64,000 nt of DNA from contig NZ_CP035491.1 in the NCBI RefSeq assembly GCF_004135405.1, positions 62,001 to 126,000 of the forward strand, read 5' to 3'. A model generated the notes under the pieces. It ran no database searches. It was not told where the DNA came from and worked only from the letters and a program-made list of their open reading frames with translations. This document shows positions 45,220 to 53,520 of the stretch, piece by piece. The DNA is from Agromyces protaetiae (GTDB lineage Bacteria > Actinomycetota > Actinomycetes > Actinomycetales > Microbacteriaceae). Within the stretch, counting starts at the first letter, position 1; every line of letters starts with the position of its first letter. The position numbers were made by a program, and so were the translations under genes.

Positions 45220-45851
45220 GCCGCCGAGCCGAGTTCCGCCGAGCCGCGTTCCACCGGGCCGCGTTCCGCCGGGTCGACGTCCGCCTCTCGCACCGCGAGC
45301 GGCGCGAGCCCGCATTCCGCCGCGAACTCCGAGGACCGGATGCCGAGCGCGACGTTCATCCGCGCGGTCAGGTTCATGAACCCCACGCGACCCGCGAGCT
45401 CGACGAGCGCGGCCGGCCCGAGCGCATCGAGGAGTCTCGCCGAGAGCTCGTCGGTCACCGCCGGCGGCGTCGCACTCATGGCCTCGGCGTAGGCCATGAC
45501 GTCGCGTTCGAGCGGGGAGAACACGGATGCCTCGCGCCACCGCGGCACCTCGCGCACCTTCTCCTCGTCGAGGCCGCGGTCGTGCGCGAGGAAGTAGTGC
45601 AGATCGAGGCAGAACCCGCAGCCGATCGTCGCGGCCGCCGCCATCGCGGCGTACGAGGCGAGCTGTGGGTCGAGCTCGCCCCAGCCGTCGACCTTGCGTC
45701 CGATCGTCATCGAGTCCTTCATGACGGCCGGATGGTGCCACAGCACGCCGATCGAATCGGGCACCTTGCCGAGCATCTTGCGGGAGATGAGCTTGACCGC
45801 GGCGCCGTACAGGCCCGTCACCTCGGTCGGCGGAATGCGGGTGGTCTCCAT
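45216..45851 (-). CDS. Carboxymuconolactone decarboxylase (CMD)-family protein
   Basis: This 211-residue protein is an AhpD/CMD-type helical protein. The redox motif IGCGFCLDLHYF has the Cys-x-x-Cys followed by the His found in peroxidase-type members. This favours a thiol-dependent redox function over true decarboxylation. ECF41 sigma genes are consistently accompanied by CMD-, oxidoreductase- or epimerase-like genes, and this is such a pair. The ATG at 45851 has CGGAGGACGC upstream. The C-terminal tail carries a repeated Ser-Ala-Glu/Gly-Pro pattern (GPVERGSAELGSA) of low complexity. Confidence 0.9.
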   Translation of the reverse strand: METTRIPPTEVTGLYGAAVKLISRKMLGKVPDSIGVLWHHPAVMKDSMTIGRKVDGWGELDPQLASYAAMAAAATIGCGFCLDLHYFLAHDRGLDEEKVREVPRWREASVFSPLERDVMAYAEAMSATPPAVTDELSARLLDALGPAALVELAGRVGFMNLTARMNVALGIRSSEFAAECGLAPLAVREADVDPAERGPVERGSAELGSAA

Positions 45852-45910
45852 GATGCGTCCTCCGTCGCGTTCGGCGTTCGAATGCGGTTCGAACGGTCCG
45901 TCGGCATGAA

Positions 45911-45937
45911 GACACCGGGCGGCGCGCAGCTGTGACA
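45911..45937 (-). promoter_or_regulatory. ECF41-type promoter
   Basis: On the minus strand TGTCACA (45937-45931), 16 bases and TGTC (45914-45911) follow each other. The known ECF41 consensus is TGTCACA-N16-CGTC, so only one base differs. It lies 60 bases before the CMD-like gene start, so the sigma factor encoded in the same operon would read it. Confidence 0.75.
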
Positions 45938-45951
45938 TCCGCCGAACGTTG

Positions 45952-46845
45952 TCATGGTTCGGGGATCGCGCGCGCGAAGCCTTCGAGCGTGACGAGCCGC
46001 GGGTGCGGCCCGCGCCGCTGACCCGTCTCGAGGCCGTCGATCGCGGCGAGCTCGTCGTCGCTCAACTCGAAGTCGAACACGTCGAAGTTCTCGCGCAGCC
46101 GCTCGGGTCGCACCGACTTCGGGATCGCCTGACGCCCCTGCTGCAGATGCCACCGCAGCATGACCTGGGCGCGCGTCTTGCCGTGCGCGTCGCCGATCGC
46201 CCCGAGCACGGGGTCATCGAAGACGGTCGCGCCGCGCTTCCAGTAGGCCGTGATGCCGCCGATCGGCGACCATGCCTGGGTGATCGTGCCTGCCGCGGCA
46301 TCCGCCTCTTGCACCGCGCGCTGCTGGAAGTAGGGGTGCAGCTCGATCTGATTGACCGCAGGAACGACGGATGTCTCGGCCGCGAGCTCCTCGAGATGCT
46401 GCGCCAGGAAGTTGCTCACGCCGATGGCACGCACGCGGCCGTCGGCGAGGAGCTGCTCGAGCGCTCGGTACGCGCCGACCGTGAGGTCGAACCGCGACGG
46501 CAACGGCTGGTGGAGGATCAGCAGGTCGAGCCGATCGACGCCGAGCTTGCCGACGCTCTTCTCGAACGCGTGCAGCGTCTCGTCGTAGCCGAAGTCGCTG
46601 ATCCACACCTTCGTCTCGATGAAGACGTCGTCGCGGTCGAGGCCCGACCGGCGAATGCCCTCGCCGACGCCCTCCTCGTTGCGGTACGCCGCGGCCGTGT
46701 CGATGTGCCGGTACCCGATGGCGAGCGCCGTCTCGACGACGTCGGCCGTGATGTCGGGCGGGGTCTGGTACACGCCGAGCCCGAGGGCCGGCATCGTGGC
46801 GCCGTTGTTCAGAGTGAGCGCGGGAGTGGCGGTCATGTGGTTCAT
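45952..46845 (-). CDS. Aldo/keto reductase
   Basis: This 297-residue NADPH-dependent aldo/keto reductase resembles the 2,5-diketo-D-gluconate reductase group. Landmarks are the cofactor/active-site tyrosine segment HIDTAAAYRNEEGVGEGI with the catalytic Tyr, the Lys in FIETKVWISD and the LLILHQP strand. RAIGVSNF, VNQIELHPY and the coenzyme-binding C-terminal IPKSVRPERLRENFDVFDF are also clear. It reduces small aldehydes and keto sugars; substrate open. Start is the ATG at 46845; a second ATG at 46836 is possible. It stands next to the ECF41 operon but ends before its promoter. Confidence 0.93.
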   Translation of the reverse strand: MNHMTATPALTLNNGATMPALGLGVYQTPPDITADVVETALAIGYRHIDTAAAYRNEEGVGEGIRRSGLDRDDVFIETKVWISDFGYDETLHAFEKSVGKLGVDRLDLLILHQPLPSRFDLTVGAYRALEQLLADGRVRAIGVSNFLAQHLEELAAETSVVPAVNQIELHPYFQQRAVQEADAAAGTITQAWSPIGGITAYWKRGATVFDDPVLGAIGDAHGKTRAQVMLRWHLQQGRQAIPKSVRPERLRENFDVFDFELSDDELAAIDGLETGQRRGPHPRLVTLEGFARAIPEP

Positions 46846-46911
46846 GGTGCTCTGGTGGTGGACAGGATCGCCAGATAGAATTCAACTGATCGAATGATTG
46901 GAGGCGATGTC

Positions 46912-47487
46912 ATGAGCGCCGGTACCCTCATCCGCACCGCCCGCCGCAATCGGCGATTGACGCAAGACGGCCTCGGCCGACGCGCCCGATTGAGCCAGTC
47001 GCACATCTCCCTCATCGAGGGCGAGCGGCAGAATCCGTCGTTCGAGACCGTCGAGCGCGCGCTCGGCGCGGCCGGGCATCGCCTGATCGCAGTCCCGACG
47101 CTTCGAGCGGATGTCTCGACCGTCGCCGCAGAGATCCGCGGCGACCTGTCGTACGGTCGGCCCAACCTCGCCCTCCGGCGGTTCCTCCAGCTCAACGACA
47201 ATCTGAGTGCCGAACACGGCGCCGTCCGGTTCGCACTCGCGATCACCGAGCCTGAGCCGACGGGGTCGAAGCAGTGGGACGCCGCGATCGGCGGACTCGT
47301 CGAATACCACCTCACCGCCGAAGGGCTTCCCCTCCCCGACTGGGCGAACGCAGACTCGCGGTTCCTCACTCGTTCGTGGGTGTTCGGCACCGGGCCGTAC
47401 ACCCTCGCGCCCGACCCCGATCATGTCCCCGATGCATTCGCCCGTCGTCGCGTACTCATCGACGAAGACACCCTCCGCAGCGTATGA
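46912..47487 (+). CDS. XRE-family HTH regulator, partner of nucleotidyltransferase-like gene
   Basis: This 191-residue protein has an N-terminal Cro/CI-type helix-turn-helix (LIRTARRNRRLTQDGLGRRA, LSQSHISLIEGERQNPSFET). A long C-terminal region shows no catalytic signature. Its stop overlaps the next ATG (ATGA), so it is co-translated with a nucleotidyltransferase-type protein. This arrangement is that of MNT/AbiE-like toxin-antitoxin or defence modules, where the HTH protein is the antitoxin or repressor. ATG at 46912 has TTGGAGGCG upstream. A TAGAAT hexamer near 46875 could be its promoter. Confidence 0.8.
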   Translation: MSAGTLIRTARRNRRLTQDGLGRRARLSQSHISLIEGERQNPSFETVERALGAAGHRLIAVPTLRADVSTVAAEIRGDLSYGRPNLALRRFLQLNDNLSAEHGAVRFALAITEPEPTGSKQWDAAIGGLVEYHLTAEGLPLPDWANADSRFLTRSWVFGTGPYTLAPDPDHVPDAFARRRVLIDEDTLRSV

Positions 47488-48000
47488 GACGGTTCGACGA
47501 TGCGACGCTCTTCGACCGCGATCGGCTGATCGAGGCCCTTCGTCTCCTCATCGCCGAACTTCGCGAATCCGGCGAGCGCGGAGGCATCCGGATCATCGGC
47601 GGCGCCGCGCTCTCGCTCCGGTACTTCGACCGCGGCGTCACCGTCGACATCGACGCACACTTCATCGGTACGCACGAGACGATCGAACGGGCATCCGCAC
47701 GCGTTGCCGACGCGCAGCAGTGGACGCCCGATTGGCTCAACAACGCAGCCGTCGGCTTCATCCCCGAGTACGGCGCGACTCGCATCGCATGGCAGACGAT
47801 CTTCAACGACGGCGACATCATCATCGAGGTCGCTCCCGCAGACGCACTCCTCGCCATGAAGCTCCGCGCGAATCGCCCGGGCCGAGGGCTTCTACGCCGG
47901 TGAAGCCCTCCCCGATCGGGCGATCCGGATGGTAGAGCGCATCGTGCGCGTGGGCATCCCCGAAGCACCGGCACCGCAACCGCCCATCGATCTCGGGTAA
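47484..48000 (+). pseudogene. Nucleotidyltransferase-like protein (DUF6036/AbiE-like), internal deletion
   Basis: The first 130 residues hold IIGGAALSLRYFDRGVTVDIDAHF, with the Gly-Gly and paired Asp of nucleotidyltransferase-fold proteins, and the segment PADALLAMKLRANRPG. The frame then becomes LLRR and stops at 47903. In a different frame from 47881 to 48000 the family C-terminal helix reappears (AEGFYAGEALPDRAIRMVER), ending in TAA. The frame offset needs a loss of 3n+2 bases (or a one-base gain). Relatives have about 20-25 residues between these parts (RDxxDI... region), so a deletion of some 60-75 bases is the best reading. The gene is probably inactive while its XRE partner is intact. 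Confidence 0.75.
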
Positions 48001-48054
48001 GGACCGAAGGGCGCAGTCATGAAGTTCATCGTGCTGCATCTCCTCCCGACCCGT

Positions 48055-48066
48055 TAGCGTGAGCCC
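48055..48066 (+). promoter_or_regulatory. Likely -10 element of a leaderless promoter
   Basis: TAGCGT at 48055-48060 is six bases before the ATG at 48067. Confidence 0.5.
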
Positions 48067-48288
48067 ATGACGGATGACTCTCGACGTGGCGAACCCTGGT
48101 GGTACACGACGCCGTTCTCGGGCATCGCTACCGTCACGGCGATGGCCCTCCTCATCGGGGCGATGGGGTTCAACATCGGCGAGCAGGGCCCTGGCTTCGC
48201 GAACGTCGGGATCCTCATCGCCGCCGTCGTCGTGATCGGCGCGACCATCGCGTCGATCGTCATGAGTCGACGGCGCGACGGCGCCTGA
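48067..48288 (+). CDS. Small two-helix membrane protein
   Basis: This 73-residue product has two hydrophobic helices (GIATVTAMALLIGAMGFNIG and VGILIAAVVVIGATIASIVM) and a basic tail (SRRRDGA). Unknown function; small membrane proteins of this kind often attach to transporters or kinases. It has its own leaderless-type promoter and no obvious partner. Confidence 0.7.
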   Translation: MTDDSRRGEPWWYTTPFSGIATVTAMALLIGAMGFNIGEQGPGFANVGILIAAVVVIGATIASIVMSRRRDGA

Positions 48289-48326
48289 ACGATCAGGATG
48301 TCACCGGCAGGTGCCACCCTTCTTCC

Positions 48327-48974
48327 ATGAGCAAGCAAGGCTGGGCCGACTTCCTCGCGGCACGCGACCGGGCGGACTGGGTGGTGCTGCACGGCGGGGC
48401 GACTGCGGTCTTCCGCACGGCGTCGATGGCGGATGCCGCCGCCCTCGCCGCGGCGATCGTCGGCGTTCCCGGGTTCGAGTCGGCAGGCGGCCTGCTCACG
48501 ATCGCGGGTGCCCGCCTGACCGTGCGCCTGACGCGCGACGTGTACGAGCTCGAGCCAGAGCATCAGGCGCTCGCGCAGGCGGTGTCGGAGGTCGGGCGCG
48601 GGCTCGGCGCATCCGCCGATCGCTCGGCCGTGCGCGAGGTGCAGTTCGCGATCGCGGCGAAGCCCGACGATGCCGATCTCGGGTTCTGGCGAGCGGCGCT
48701 CGGGTACGACGACACGGGCGCCGACTCGGGCGACACGCTCGTCGACCCGATCGGCGTCGGGTCGGCCGTGTGGATGCAGCACCTCCCGACCGAGAAAGCA
48801 CTGCGCCACGCGATGCACATCGACGTCTCGCTGCCGCGCGAAGAGGCCGAGGGGCGCCTCGCGGCGGCTCTCGCGGCGGGCGGGCGTCTCGTTCATGAGT
48901 CGGACGACGTATGGATCCTCGCCGATCGCGCCGGCAACAAGGTGTGCATCTGCCCGTGGCCCGACGGCGAGTGA
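48327..48974 (+). CDS. VOC-family protein with N-terminal pterin dehydratase-like domain
   Basis: This 215-residue protein fuses two parts. Residues 1-95 resemble a 4a-hydroxytetrahydrobiopterin dehydratase-type domain, with AVFRTASMADAAALAAAIVG and the later DVYELEPEHQALAQAVSEVG, though the catalytic His residues of true dehydratases are not all visible. Residues 105-215 form one VOC unit (VQFAIAAKPDDADLGFWRAALGY, GNKVCICPW). Such fusions are common in actinobacteria, and their enzymatic role is not clear. The start lies six bases behind a CACCCT element, a weak leaderless-type signal. The neighbour downstream is another VOC-like gene. Confidence 0.8.
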   Translation: MSKQGWADFLAARDRADWVVLHGGATAVFRTASMADAAALAAAIVGVPGFESAGGLLTIAGARLTVRLTRDVYELEPEHQALAQAVSEVGRGLGASADRSAVREVQFAIAAKPDDADLGFWRAALGYDDTGADSGDTLVDPIGVGSAVWMQHLPTEKALRHAMHIDVSLPREEAEGRLAAALAAGGRLVHESDDVWILADRAGNKVCICPWPDGE

Positions 48975-49016
48975 CGCGCGTAGGGTGACCCAGAGACATC
49001 CGAACGAGGGGTACCG

Positions 49017-49496
49017 ATGGCCGAGCTCGCCCGCATCCAACCGAGCCTGTGGTTCGACTCCGACGCACGCGAGGCGATGGAGTACTACGTGAGCGTGTTC
49101 CCGAACTCGCACATCGGGTCGATCACCGAGTACCCCGCCGACTCCGACGAGAAGCACCTGTCGGGCATGGCGGGCAAGATCCTCAACGGGCAGTTCACGT
49201 TGAACGGGGTCGACTTCGTCTGCATCGACGGCGGCCCGTACTTCACCTTCACCGAGGCGATCTCGTTCGTCGTGCTCGCGAAAGACCAGGCCGAGCTCGA
49301 CGACTACTGGGCGAAGCTCTCGCATGTGCCCGAAGCCGAGCAGTGCGGCTGGTGCAAAGACCGGTTCGGCCTCAGCTGGCAGATCATCCCCGAGAACATG
49401 GGCGACCTCACGAGAACGCCCGAGCAACTGCAGGTCGTGCTCGGGCAGAAGAAGATCGTCATCGCCGAACTCGAGGCGGCGGGCGCGGGCATCTGA
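49017..49496 (+). CDS. PhnB-like VOC protein (YjdN/3-demethylubiquinone methyltransferase-like)
   Basis: This 159-residue protein has the VOC fold form found in PhnB and 3-demethylubiquinone-9 methyltransferase-like entries. Features are IQPSLWFDSDAREAMEYYVS with FPNSHIGSITEYP, the strand FTLNGVDFVCIDGGPYFTFT and the CGWCKDRFGLSWQIIPENM segment. Despite the name no methyltransferase motif is present. It probably binds an unknown small ligand. ATG at 49017 follows CGAGGGGTACCG. It lies 42 bases behind the VOC/pterin gene. Confidence 0.88.
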   Translation: MAELARIQPSLWFDSDAREAMEYYVSVFPNSHIGSITEYPADSDEKHLSGMAGKILNGQFTLNGVDFVCIDGGPYFTFTEAISFVVLAKDQAELDDYWAKLSHVPEAEQCGWCKDRFGLSWQIIPENMGDLTRTPEQLQVVLGQKKIVIAELEAAGAGI

Positions 49497-49528
49497 AATG
49501 GCGGATGCCTCGGCGCCCGCCGTCCCGA

Positions 49529-49541
49529 TAGGCTCGCCGTC
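49529..49541 (+). promoter_or_regulatory. Likely -10 element of a leaderless promoter
   Basis: TAGGCT at 49529-49534 is seven bases before the GTG at 49542. Confidence 0.5.
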
Positions 49542-49913
49542 GTGGCATCCGCGATCGCGTTCGTCGTCATCCTCGCCCTGCTCGCCGTCTTCCAGCTCGC
49601 CCTCGTCTTCGGCGCGCCGCTCGGCCGTTTCGCGTGGGGCGGGCAGCATCGCGTGCTGCCTGCGAAGCTCCGCGTCGGCAGCTTCGTGTCGATCCTCGTC
49701 TACGCGGCCATCGCGCTCCTCGCGCTCGACCGGGTCGGCGCGATCGACGTCGTGCCCGACCTCGTGTCGACGGTCGGCATGTGGGTCGTGTTCGGGTACT
49801 TCGTGCTCGGCATCCTCATGAACGCGATCTCGCGCAGCAAGCCCGAGCGGTACACGATGACGCCCGTCGTGACGGTGTTGGCCGTGCTGAGCCTGCTGAT
49901 CGCGCTCTCGTGA
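49542..49913 (+). CDS. Small four-helix membrane protein of unknown function
   Basis: This 123-residue protein has about four hydrophobic helices (AIAFVVILALLAVFQLALVF, VSILVYAAIALLALDRVGAI, VGMWVVFGYFVLGILMNAIS and VVTVLAVLSLLIAL) and a conserved SKPERYTMTPV loop. It is a typical small inner-membrane protein in actinobacteria without a known role. GTG at 49542 has a leaderless-type promoter; no ribosome binding site is visible. Confidence 0.78.
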   Translation: MASAIAFVVILALLAVFQLALVFGAPLGRFAWGGQHRVLPAKLRVGSFVSILVYAAIALLALDRVGAIDVVPDLVSTVGMWVVFGYFVLGILMNAISRSKPERYTMTPVVTVLAVLSLLIALS

Positions 49914-49941
49914 ACGCGCCGCGCACCTGAGGTTTCCTCTG

Positions 49942-49975
49942 TTGCAGCACCCCTGCACGGTGCCATGCTTCGAAC
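49942..49975 (+). promoter_or_regulatory. Promoter of the phosphoketolase gene
   Basis: TTGCAG (49942-49947), 16 bases and CATGCT (49964-49969) form a sigma70-like promoter. The GTG start follows six bases later, so the transcript is probably leaderless. Confidence 0.6.
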
Positions 49976-52453
49976 GTGAGGGGAATCACCGAAACGACTG
50001 CGACGCCGTGGACCCGAGCGGGCGAGGAAGCCCGCGATGACGACATCCACTCGATCGACCTCTGGTGGCGCACCGCCAACTACCTGAGCGTCGGCCAGAT
50101 CTACCTGCTCGACAATCCGCTCCTCCGCGAGCCGCTCACGGGCGATCACGTGAAGCCGAGGCTCGTCGGCCACTGGGGCACGACGCCGGGACTCAACTTC
50201 GTCTACGCGCATCTGAATCGCGCGATCCTCAGGCGCAAGCAGCCGACGATGTACATCATCGGGCCGGGGCACGGCGGGCCGGGGCTCGTCGCGGCATCCT
50301 TCCTCGACGGCACCTACACGACGACGTACCACGACCTCTCCTACGACGAAGCGGGCTTGAAGCGCCTGTTCACGCAGTTCTCGTTCCCTGGCGGCATCCC
50401 GTCGCACGTCGCCCCCGAGACGCCGGGGTCGATCCACGAGGGCGGCGAACTCGGCTATGCTCTGAGCCACGCCTACGGCGCCGCGTTCGACAACCCCGAC
50501 CTCCTCGTCGCGGCGATCGTCGGCGACGGCGAGGCCGAGACGGGCCCGCTCGCGACGAGCTGGCACTCGAACAAGTTCATCGACCCCGCGACCGACGGCG
50601 TCGTGCTGCCGATCCTGCACTTGAACGGGTACAAGATCGCGAACCCGACGGTGCTCGCGCGCATCTCCGACGAGGAGCTCGTCCACCTCATGCAGGGATA
50701 CGGGCACAAGCCCTATGTGTTCGTCGCGGGCTTCGACGACGAGGGCGACGAGTCCATCCACCGCCGGTTCGCGGCGCTCCTCGATGAAGCGCTCGACGAG
50801 ATCGCCGAGATCAAGGCCGCGGCTGCGGAGGACCCCGACATGGACCGTCCCATGTGGCCCATGATCGTGTTGCGCACACCCAAGGGGTGGACGTGCCCGC
50901 CCGAGATCGACGGCAAGCGCACCGAGAACTCGTGGCGAGCCCACCAAGTGCCACTTGCCTCGGCGCGCGACACCGAGGCGCACCTGCAGGTGCTCGACGG
51001 GTGGCTCCGCTCGTACCGACCCGAGGAGCTCTTCGACGAGGACGGCGCCCCCGTCGCCGAGGTGACGGCGATCACGCCGCCGGGCGACCTCCGCATGAGC
51101 GCGACGCCGCATGCGAACGGCGGGATCCTGCTGCGCGACCTCACCCTCCCCGACTTCCGCGATTTCGGCGTCGACGTGCCGACGCCCGGCTCGTCGCCCG
51201 TCGAGGCGACGCGCGTGCTCGGCACGTGGCTCAAGGCGGTGATGGCAGCGAACCTCGACAACTTCCGCGTGTTCGCGCCCGACGAGCTCGCCTCCAACCG
51301 CATCCAAGCGGTGCTCGACGTGACCGACAAGGCGTGGAACGCAGCCCTCGACAGCGACGACGAACACTTGGGCAAGCGCGGCCAGGTCGTCGAGATGCTC
51401 TCGGAGCATCAGTGCCAAGGATGGCTCGAAGGGTATCTGCTGACCGGCCGGCACGGCCTGTTCACGTCGTACGAGGCGTTCATCCACATCGTCGACTCGA
51501 TGTTCAACCAGCACGCGAAGTGGCTCAAGATCTCGCGCGAGATCGAGTGGCGCCGCCCGATCGCGTCGCTCAACTACCTGCTGTCGAGCCATGTGTGGCG
51601 ACAGGACCACAACGGGTTCTCCCACCAGGATCCGGGGTTCATCGACCATGTCGTCAACAAGAAGGCCGAGGTCGTGCGGGTGTACCTGCCGCCGGATGCC
51701 AACACGCTCCTCAGCGTCTACGACCACTGCCTGCGCTCGCGCGACTACGTCAACGTCGTCGTCGCGGGCAAGCAGCCGCAGGCGTCGTGGCTCACGATGG
51801 ACGAGGCGATCTTCCACTGCACGCGCGGCGCGGGCATCTGGGAGTTCGCGTCGAACGTGCCGACGGGCGAGGAGCCCGACGTCGTCATCGCCGCGTGCGG
51901 CGACGTGCCGACGCTCGAGGCGCTCGCCGCGATCGACATCATCCGCACCGAGCTGCCGGGCCTCAAGGTGCGGATGGTCAACATCGTCGACCTCATGCGC
52001 CTGCAGCCGTCGGAGGAGCACCCGCACGGCATGACCGACCTCGAGTACGACCAGCTCTTCACGACCGACAAGCCCGTCATCTTCGCGTATCACGGTTACC
52101 CGTGGCTCATCCATCGCCTCACGTACCGCCGCAACGGGCACAACAACCTGCACGTGCGCGGGTACAAGGAGGAGGGCACGACGACGACGCCGTTCGACAT
52201 GGCGATGCTGAACGACCTCGATCGGTTCCACCTCGTGATGGATGTCATCGACCGCGTGCCGTCGCTCGGCTCGCGCGCTGCGCTGCTGCGGCAGAAGCTC
52301 GACGACCGGCGCATGGAGGCGCGCCGCTACGCGCGCCTCCACGGCGAGGATCCCGCGGACATCCGCGATTGGGTGTGGCCCGACGCGCGCGGGCTGTCGG
52401 ATGTCTCGGCCGGCGTCAGCGCGACGGCCGCGACGGGCGGCGACAACGAGTAA
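49976..52453 (+). CDS. xfp: Xylulose-5-phosphate/fructose-6-phosphate phosphoketolase
   Basis: This 825-residue ThDP-dependent enzyme splits xylulose 5-phosphate or fructose 6-phosphate with phosphate to acetyl phosphate and a shorter aldose phosphate. The ThDP site is [20 protein letters not shown] (residues about 182-201), preceded by GPGHGGPGL and [20 protein letters not shown]. The C-terminal part holds [17 protein letters not shown] and [13 protein letters not shown]. Length is standard for the family. It links sugar-phosphate metabolism to acetyl phosphate and ATP yield. The start is a GTG; no partner acetate kinase is adjacent. Confidence 0.96.
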   Translation: MRGITETTATPWTRAGEEARDDDIHSIDLWWRTANYLSVGQIYLLDNPLLREPLTGDHVKPRLVGHWGTTPGLNFVYAHLNRAILRRKQPTMYIIGPGHGGPGLVAASFLDGTYTTTYHDLSYDEAGLKRLFTQFSFPGGIPSHVAPETPGSIHEGGELGYALSHAYGAAFDNPDLLVAAIVGDGEAETGPLATSWHSNKFIDPATDGVVLPILHLNGYKIANPTVLARISDEELVHLMQGYGHKPYVFVAGFDDEGDESIHRRFAALLDEALDEIAEIKAAAAEDPDMDRPMWPMIVLRTPKGWTCPPEIDGKRTENSWRAHQVPLASARDTEAHLQVLDGWLRSYRPEELFDEDGAPVAEVTAITPPGDLRMSATPHANGGILLRDLTLPDFRDFGVDVPTPGSSPVEATRVLGTWLKAVMAANLDNFRVFAPDELASNRIQAVLDVTDKAWNAALDSDDEHLGKRGQVVEMLSEHQCQGWLEGYLLTGRHGLFTSYEAFIHIVDSMFNQHAKWLKISREIEWRRPIASLNYLLSSHVWRQDHNGFSHQDPGFIDHVVNKKAEVVRVYLPPDANTLLSVYDHCLRSRDYVNVVVAGKQPQASWLTMDEAIFHCTRGAGIWEFASNVPTGEEPDVVIAACGDVPTLEALAAIDIIRTELPGLKVRMVNIVDLMRLQPSEEHPHGMTDLEYDQLFTTDKPVIFAYHGYPWLIHRLTYRRNGHNNLHVRGYKEEGTTTTPFDMAMLNDLDRFHLVMDVIDRVPSLGSRAALLRQKLDDRRMEARRYARLHGEDPADIRDWVWPDARGLSDVSAGVSATAATGGDNE

Positions 52454-52514
52454 CGGCAGAGCCGACCTCTCCTGACCGCCGCCTCCCGTTTCCCCCCTTC
52501 CCTCTTCCCTCACG

Positions 52515-52573
52515 CCGAAGTCGCGCAAATGGTCGTCATTCCGAGCGAGTGAAGACCATTTGCGCGACCTCGG
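52515..52573. terminator. Long intergenic palindrome between convergent genes
   Basis: A 20-bp stem with one mismatch (52515-52534 with 52554-52573) and a 19-base loop lies between the stops of the phosphoketolase and hydrolase genes. A pyrimidine tract precedes it and a G-rich block follows. It may terminate both transcripts, although no T-run is present; it could alternatively be a dispersed palindromic repeat. Confidence 0.5.
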
Positions 52574-52611
52574 CGGGCGGCGGGGCGGCGGGCGGGGGCG
52601 AGGGGGCGGGG
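52574..52611 (+). other. G-rich block able to form a G-quadruplex
   Basis: Runs of 3-5 G at 52574, 52582, 52590, 52594, 52602 and 52608 are separated by one to five bases. They are capable of quadruplex folding just at the 3' end of the hydrolase gene. Confidence 0.45.
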
Positions 52612-52614
52612 CGG

Positions 52615-53520
52615 TCAGTTCCCGAGCCGTGCGACGTCGACGATCGCGTCGGCGAACGCGTGCGGCGCCTCCTGCGGCAGGTTATGGCCGACGCCGCCCG
52701 AGACGGTTCGGTGCTCATAGGGTCCGGTGAACTTCCCCTTATAGGCGGCGGGCGGCGGGTGCGGGGCGCCGTTCGCGTCGCCCTCGAGCGTGATCGTCGG
52801 CACGGCGACGGGCGGGCCTGCCGCGAGCAGGCGTTCGGTGTCGTCGTACTGCGGCTCGCCGTCGGCGAGCCCCAGTCGCCACCGGTAGTTGTGCACGACG
52901 ATCTCGACGTGGTCGGGATTGTCGAAGGATGTCGCGGAGCGGGCGAACGTCGCATCGTCGAACTGCCATTCGGGCGACGCCGTGCGCCAGATGAGCTTCG
53001 CGAACTCGTCGCGGTGCTGCGCGTACCCGTCGCGGCCGCGGTCGGTCGCGAAGTAGAACTGGTACCACCACGACAGCTCGGCGGCGGGCGGGAGCGGCGC
53101 GCGGTTCGCCGCTCGCGAGCCGATGAGGTACCCGCTCACCGACACGAGTCCCGCGACGCGCTCGGGGTGGAGTGCCGCGACGATCGCGGCCGTGCGGGCA
53201 CCCCAGTCGAATCCGCCGACGACGGCCCGGTCGACGCCGAGGGCATCCAAGAGCGAAAGCGCGTCAAGCGCGAGCGCGGCCTGTTGGCCGTTGCGCGGCG
53301 CGCCGTCGTCGAGGAACCGCGTCGTGCCGTATCCGCGGAGGTGCGGCACGATCACGCGGTGCCCCGACGCGGCGAGCGACTCCGAGACATCCAGATAGCT
53401 GTGGATGTCGTAGGGCCAGCCGTGCAGCAGCAGCACCGCCGGGCCGTCGGCGGGTCCCGCCTCGGCGACGCCGACGCGCAACGCGCCGGCGTCGACCTGG
53501 CGGGTCTCGAAGGACTTCAT
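52615..53520 (-). CDS. Alpha/beta hydrolase (epoxide hydrolase-like)
   Basis: This 301-residue alpha/beta hydrolase has the oxyanion motif VLLLHGWPYDIHSY and the nucleophile elbow AVVGGFDWGARTA. The nucleophile position is Asp (GFDWG), not Ser, which marks epoxide hydrolases or haloalkane dehalogenases. The terminal His lies in SGGVGHNLPQEAP. Its start overlaps the epoxide hydrolase-family stop (ATGA), so both are co-translated. Together they suggest a two-enzyme route for epoxides or haloalkanes. No signal peptide. Confidence 0.9.
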   Translation of the reverse strand: MKSFETRQVDAGALRVGVAEAGPADGPAVLLLHGWPYDIHSYLDVSESLAASGHRVIVPHLRGYGTTRFLDDGAPRNGQQAALALDALSLLDALGVDRAVVGGFDWGARTAAIVAALHPERVAGLVSVSGYLIGSRAANRAPLPPAAELSWWYQFYFATDRGRDGYAQHRDEFAKLIWRTASPEWQFDDATFARSATSFDNPDHVEIVVHNYRWRLGLADGEPQYDDTERLLAAGPPVAVPTITLEGDANGAPHPPPAAYKGKFTGPYEHRTVSGGVGHNLPQEAPHAFADAIVDVARLGN

